This document shows, piece after piece, positions 6,323 to 8,077 of a stretch of 8,077 bases of DNA (position 1 is its first letter; the number at the start of each line of letters is the position of its first letter). The notes beneath the pieces were generated by a model. It did no database searches, was not told where the DNA came from, and saw only the letters and a list, made by a program, of their open reading frames with translations. Source of the stretch: Caldithrix sp. (GTDB lineage Bacteria > Zhuqueibacterota > Zhuqueibacteria > Oceanimicrobiales > Oceanimicrobiaceae); NCBI GenBank assembly GCA_004357015.1, contig SMXE01000237.1, positions 1 to 8,077 of the forward strand, given 5' to 3'. A program made the position numbers and the translations under genes.

Positions 6323-7063
6323 TTATCTGGTTCCAGTTTCAGTCGGGTTGAGTGATCGCTCGTTTCTCTCAATTAGCTGGCGCGCCCGTTCAAAAACGGC
6401 ATCGAACATGGGCTCCGTCAGTCTGCCCGTGAATGTGTTTTGCTGGCTTGGATGAAATGAAGCCAGCAAAGTAAGGCCATCGGGCAAGCAGAATTCGCCG
6501 CCGTGCGAAAAATTGAGTTTAGCCTCCCGGTCCAGCTTATTCAATTGCCGCAAAATCCGAACAGCCGTATCAAAAGCGATCTTCCCCAGCACGACGATGG
6601 TTTGGACATTCTGCAGAATCTGAATCTCCTGAATCAAATACGGCAAACAATTGTTTTTTTCCTCGGCTGTCGGTTTGTTTTGTGGCGGAGCGCAGTGCAG
6701 GGCGGCCGTAATGTAACAATCTGTCAGGACAAGCCCATCATCCTGCGCAGTGGATTTGGACTGGCTCGCAAAGTCAAACTTGTACAAACTGCGGTACAGC
6801 CAGTCCCCGCTGCGGTCGCCTGTAAACATCCGCCCGGTGCGGTTCGCGCCGTGCGCGGCCGGCGCCAAACCAAGAATCAAAAGCCGTGCAGCAGGATCGC
6901 CGAAGCCGGGAATGGCTTTGCCCCAGTAAACCTGGTCTGCGAAACGCCGCACCCGTTCTCTGGCCACGCGCTCGCGCCACTCCACAAGCCTCGGACATCG
7001 GGTGCAGGCGATAACTTCTTCATGTAATTCCTGGAGCTGAGTCTGAGTCGACATCTTATGCAT
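6323..7063 (-). CDS. Uracil-DNA glycosylase, family 5 (UDGb type), Fe-S
   Basis: 246 aa. It removes uracil, and in characterised family 5 enzymes also other deaminated bases, from DNA, starting base excision repair in the cytoplasm. Family 4/5 hallmarks are visible: four Fe-S ligands C20-X2-C23 (CTRCPRLVEWR), C124 and C139 (CAPPQNKPTAEEKNNC, a CX14C spacing); motif A GLAPAAHGANRTGRMFTGD (65-83); and motif B SFHPSQQNTFTGR (202-214). Ala rather than Asp/Asn/Glu after GLAP in motif A is what separates family 5 from family 4. The region SVQ-like QSKSTAQDDG (101-110) is a loop. The start is ATG at 7061-7063, 2 nt after the stop of the 75-aa gene, so translation is likely coupled. An ATG at 7052-7054 (codon 4) is an equally possible start, as neither has a clear RBS. 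Confidence 0.94.
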   Translation of the reverse strand: MHKMSTQTQLQELHEEVIACTRCPRLVEWRERVARERVRRFADQVYWGKAIPGFGDPAARLLILGLAPAAHGANRTGRMFTGDRSGDWLYRSLYKFDFASQSKSTAQDDGLVLTDCYITAALHCAPPQNKPTAEEKNNCLPYLIQEIQILQNVQTIVVLGKIAFDTAVRILRQLNKLDREAKLNFSHGGEFCLPDGLTLLASFHPSQQNTFTGRLTEPMFDAVFERARQLIERNERSLNPTETGTR

Positions 7064-7065
7064 GT

Positions 7066-7293
7066 TTAAACAACAGTTCTCTTCTGAAGCAATTGTATCA
7101 GCACCTCAAAATCTTTGCCGGTGATAACATCACCACTTCTGATACGTTCACACAAGGACAAAACCATCTGCCGCAGCTTCTCCGGTTTTTGTGTTTGCTT
7201 CTGTTCAATGATGTGATTGGCGTTTCTTTGCAGAATCTGAATGACACCTTCGCGCTCTTCCTGCGAAGCGATGCTGTAATCTGCTTTTCCCAT
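7066..7293 (-). CDS. Small protein of unknown function, 75 aa, in operon with UDG
   Basis: I do not recognise this protein. It begins MGKADYSIASQEEREGVIQI and is mostly helical and polar, with a Gln/Lys-rich stretch (about 26-35, IIEQKQTQKPEK region), one Cys, and a C-terminal amphipathic segment GKDFEVLIQLLQKRTVV. There is no signal peptide or transmembrane segment. An earlier in-frame TTG at 7309-7311 exists. The ATG at 7291-7293 is preferred because AAGGG at 7300-7304 lies 6 nt upstream and the ATG falls 1 nt after the stop of the glycosyltransferase gene. The 2-nt gap to the glycosylase gene makes it a solid member of the operon, and this placement is the main evidence that it is a real gene. 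A role as a small regulator or binding partner is only a guess. Confidence 0.8.
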   Translation of the reverse strand: MGKADYSIASQEEREGVIQILQRNANHIIEQKQTQKPEKLRQMVLSLCERIRSGDVITGKDFEVLIQLLQKRTVV

Positions 7294-7294
7294 A

Positions 7295-8035
7295 CTACGC
7301 CCTTTCCACAATTAGGTTCTCAGAATCCTCAGCAGGTTTCCCACTCCGGACATGGTACACTTTCGCGAGGAATTCCGGCGAAACATGCAACCAGTGCAAA
7401 ATGTGAAGCACAGCCATCTTCAGGTAAGTTCTGATGACGCCGCCTTGCCGGAATCTGCGTGAAGATGTTGCAATGGGTGGATTGGTCAGGACGATGCGCC
7501 CAATTTTTTTTAGACGCCGTGATAACTCCACATCCTCAAACAAGGGTTGAGCTGAAAACCCGCCTGCTGCAGCGTACACTTCACGCCGCAAAAACAAGCC
7601 GTGATCACCATAGAATGTTCGCGTCAAACGGAAACGAAGCTTGTTCAGCTTTTCTGCCAGTTTGAAAACAGGATGCGTATCATCGAAGTGCAAATTGAAA
7701 CCACCAGCCACGATGCCATTCTGCTGCATTGTCTCGACTGCGGCCAAACAGTGCGCGCTGGTGATGCGACAGTCGGCATGCAGGAACATGAGAATCTCCC
7801 CGCCGGCTTCTTTACCGCCCAAGGAAAGCTGTTGCCCACGGCCACATGGCCCATTGATGACACGCACATCAAATTCACGGCACAACTCAACAGTGGCATC
7901 TACAGAACCTCCGTCGATTACAAGACACTCCATTGCCAAATCCAATTCCTGCCGGCACCTCTGCAGATCGCCGAGCAGGTCGGGAAGAACAGCCGCTTCG
8001 TTCAGAACCGGGATGATGATACTGAGGGTTGGCAT
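7295..8035 (-). CDS. Family 2 glycosyltransferase, TIGR04283 type
   Basis: 246 aa, cytosolic or membrane-peripheral GT-A enzyme. Motifs in order: SIIIPVLNEA (5-14), the nucleotide-binding VIDGGSVDATVEL (39-51, usually VVDGGSTDGT), FLHADC (84-89, the DxD equivalent), GGFNLHFD (111-118), FYGDHGLFLRREVY (141-154), PLFEDVELSRRLKK (164-177) and TSSRRFRQGGVIRTYLK (190-206). This set is diagnostic of TIGR04283 proteins, which are often found beside TIGR04282 and radical-SAM genes; donor and acceptor are unknown. An amphipathic C-terminal stretch (207-227) may contact membrane. The start is the ATG at 8033-8035 and not the TTG just before it, because the ATG overlaps the TGA of an upstream frame (TGATG), as in coupled genes. 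Confidence 0.93.
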   Translation of the reverse strand: MPTLSIIIPVLNEAAVLPDLLGDLQRCRQELDLAMECLVIDGGSVDATVELCREFDVRVINGPCGRGQQLSLGGKEAGGEILMFLHADCRITSAHCLAAVETMQQNGIVAGGFNLHFDDTHPVFKLAEKLNKLRFRLTRTFYGDHGLFLRREVYAAAGGFSAQPLFEDVELSRRLKKIGRIVLTNPPIATSSRRFRQGGVIRTYLKMAVLHILHWLHVSPEFLAKVYHVRSGKPAEDSENLIVERA

Positions 8036-8077
8036 CAATTTTTAATTTCGAAATAAAGCAAGCCGGGCAACAGCCAG
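8035..8077 (-). CDS. 3' end of an unidentified upstream gene
   Basis: On the - strand the frame entering from the right edge reads WLLPGLLYFEIKN and stops at TGA (8037-8035), overlapping the glycosyltransferase ATG by one base. TGATG overlaps are typical of coupled operon genes, which favours this frame. A second frame (LAVARLALFRN, stop 8044-8042) is also open to the edge. Thirteen residues are too few to identify the product. Confidence 0.45.
   Translation of the reverse strand, partial: WLLPGLLYFEIKN

Noticed and set aside
6503..7027. 174-codon open frame on the + strand, opposite the glycosylase gene
   Set aside because: It lies wholly antisense to a gene with all family motifs, and its translation shows no recognisable domain. 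It is a shadow frame.
7294..7311. TTG at 7309-7311 as the start of the 75-aa gene (would give 81 aa)
   Set aside because: It has no RBS at the right distance and would overlap the glycosyltransferase gene; the ATG at 7291-7293 has AAGGG 6 nt upstream.
7601..8056. Two long + strand open frames opposite the glycosyltransferase gene
   Set aside because: They are antisense to the clear TIGR04283 motifs and look like no known protein; the real gene explains the openness.
1362..8077. The eight - strand genes as one defence or capsule system
   Set aside because: There is no capsule synthase, nuclease/effector pair or mobile-element signature. The families are mostly housekeeping or envelope types, and internal promoter/terminator candidates split the run.

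Overview
The window (8,077 bp) looks like ordinary chromosomal DNA of a free-living bacterium. It probably belongs to the FCB group in the broad sense (Bacteroidota, Calditrichota, KSB1-like or related lineages). Three things point there: a DUF2851-family protein, a secreted fibronectin-III-like protein of the style common in that group, and many leaderless or weakly Shine-Dalgarno-led genes mixed with strong AGGAGG-type ones. This placement is inferred from family distribution, not from a marker phylogeny. I see no phage, transposon, CRISPR or tRNA/rRNA signatures.

Left part (1-1360): the 3' part of an adenylate kinase gene on the + strand converges on a small secreted FN3-like protein on the - strand. 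A clear intrinsic terminator for the - strand gene lies between them (471-507). A 195-bp divergent spacer then leads to a 63-aa + strand protein of unknown function, whose stop lies only 6 bp from the stop of the converging DUF2851 gene.

Central and right part (1362-8077): every gene is on the - strand. In order of transcription, from right to left, they are: the last codons of an unidentified gene, a TIGR04283-type family 2 glycosyltransferase, a 75-aa unknown protein, a family 5 (UDGb-type) uracil-DNA glycosylase, a membrane-anchored M28 metallopeptidase with a PA-like insert, a 108-aa coiled-coil protein, a CapA-type metallophosphatase-like protein and a DUF2851 protein. The first four are packed with overlaps or gaps of 1-2 nt and are very probably one operon. 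A degenerate palindromic repeat (6261-6313) and a candidate promoter separate them from the peptidase. A candidate terminator and promoter separate the peptidase from the coiled-coil gene. The last three genes have 68-73 nt gaps and may or may not be co-transcribed.

Functions are mixed: nucleotide metabolism, DNA repair, envelope or secreted hydrolases, and glycosyl transfer. They do not assemble into one obvious pathway. The most interesting items are the DUF2851 protein, with an N-terminal GPDF...GDIEVH core that could be a divergent nuclease-like fold and a C-terminal four-cysteine cluster, the two small unknown proteins in coupled or conserved-looking contexts, and the palindromic repeat.
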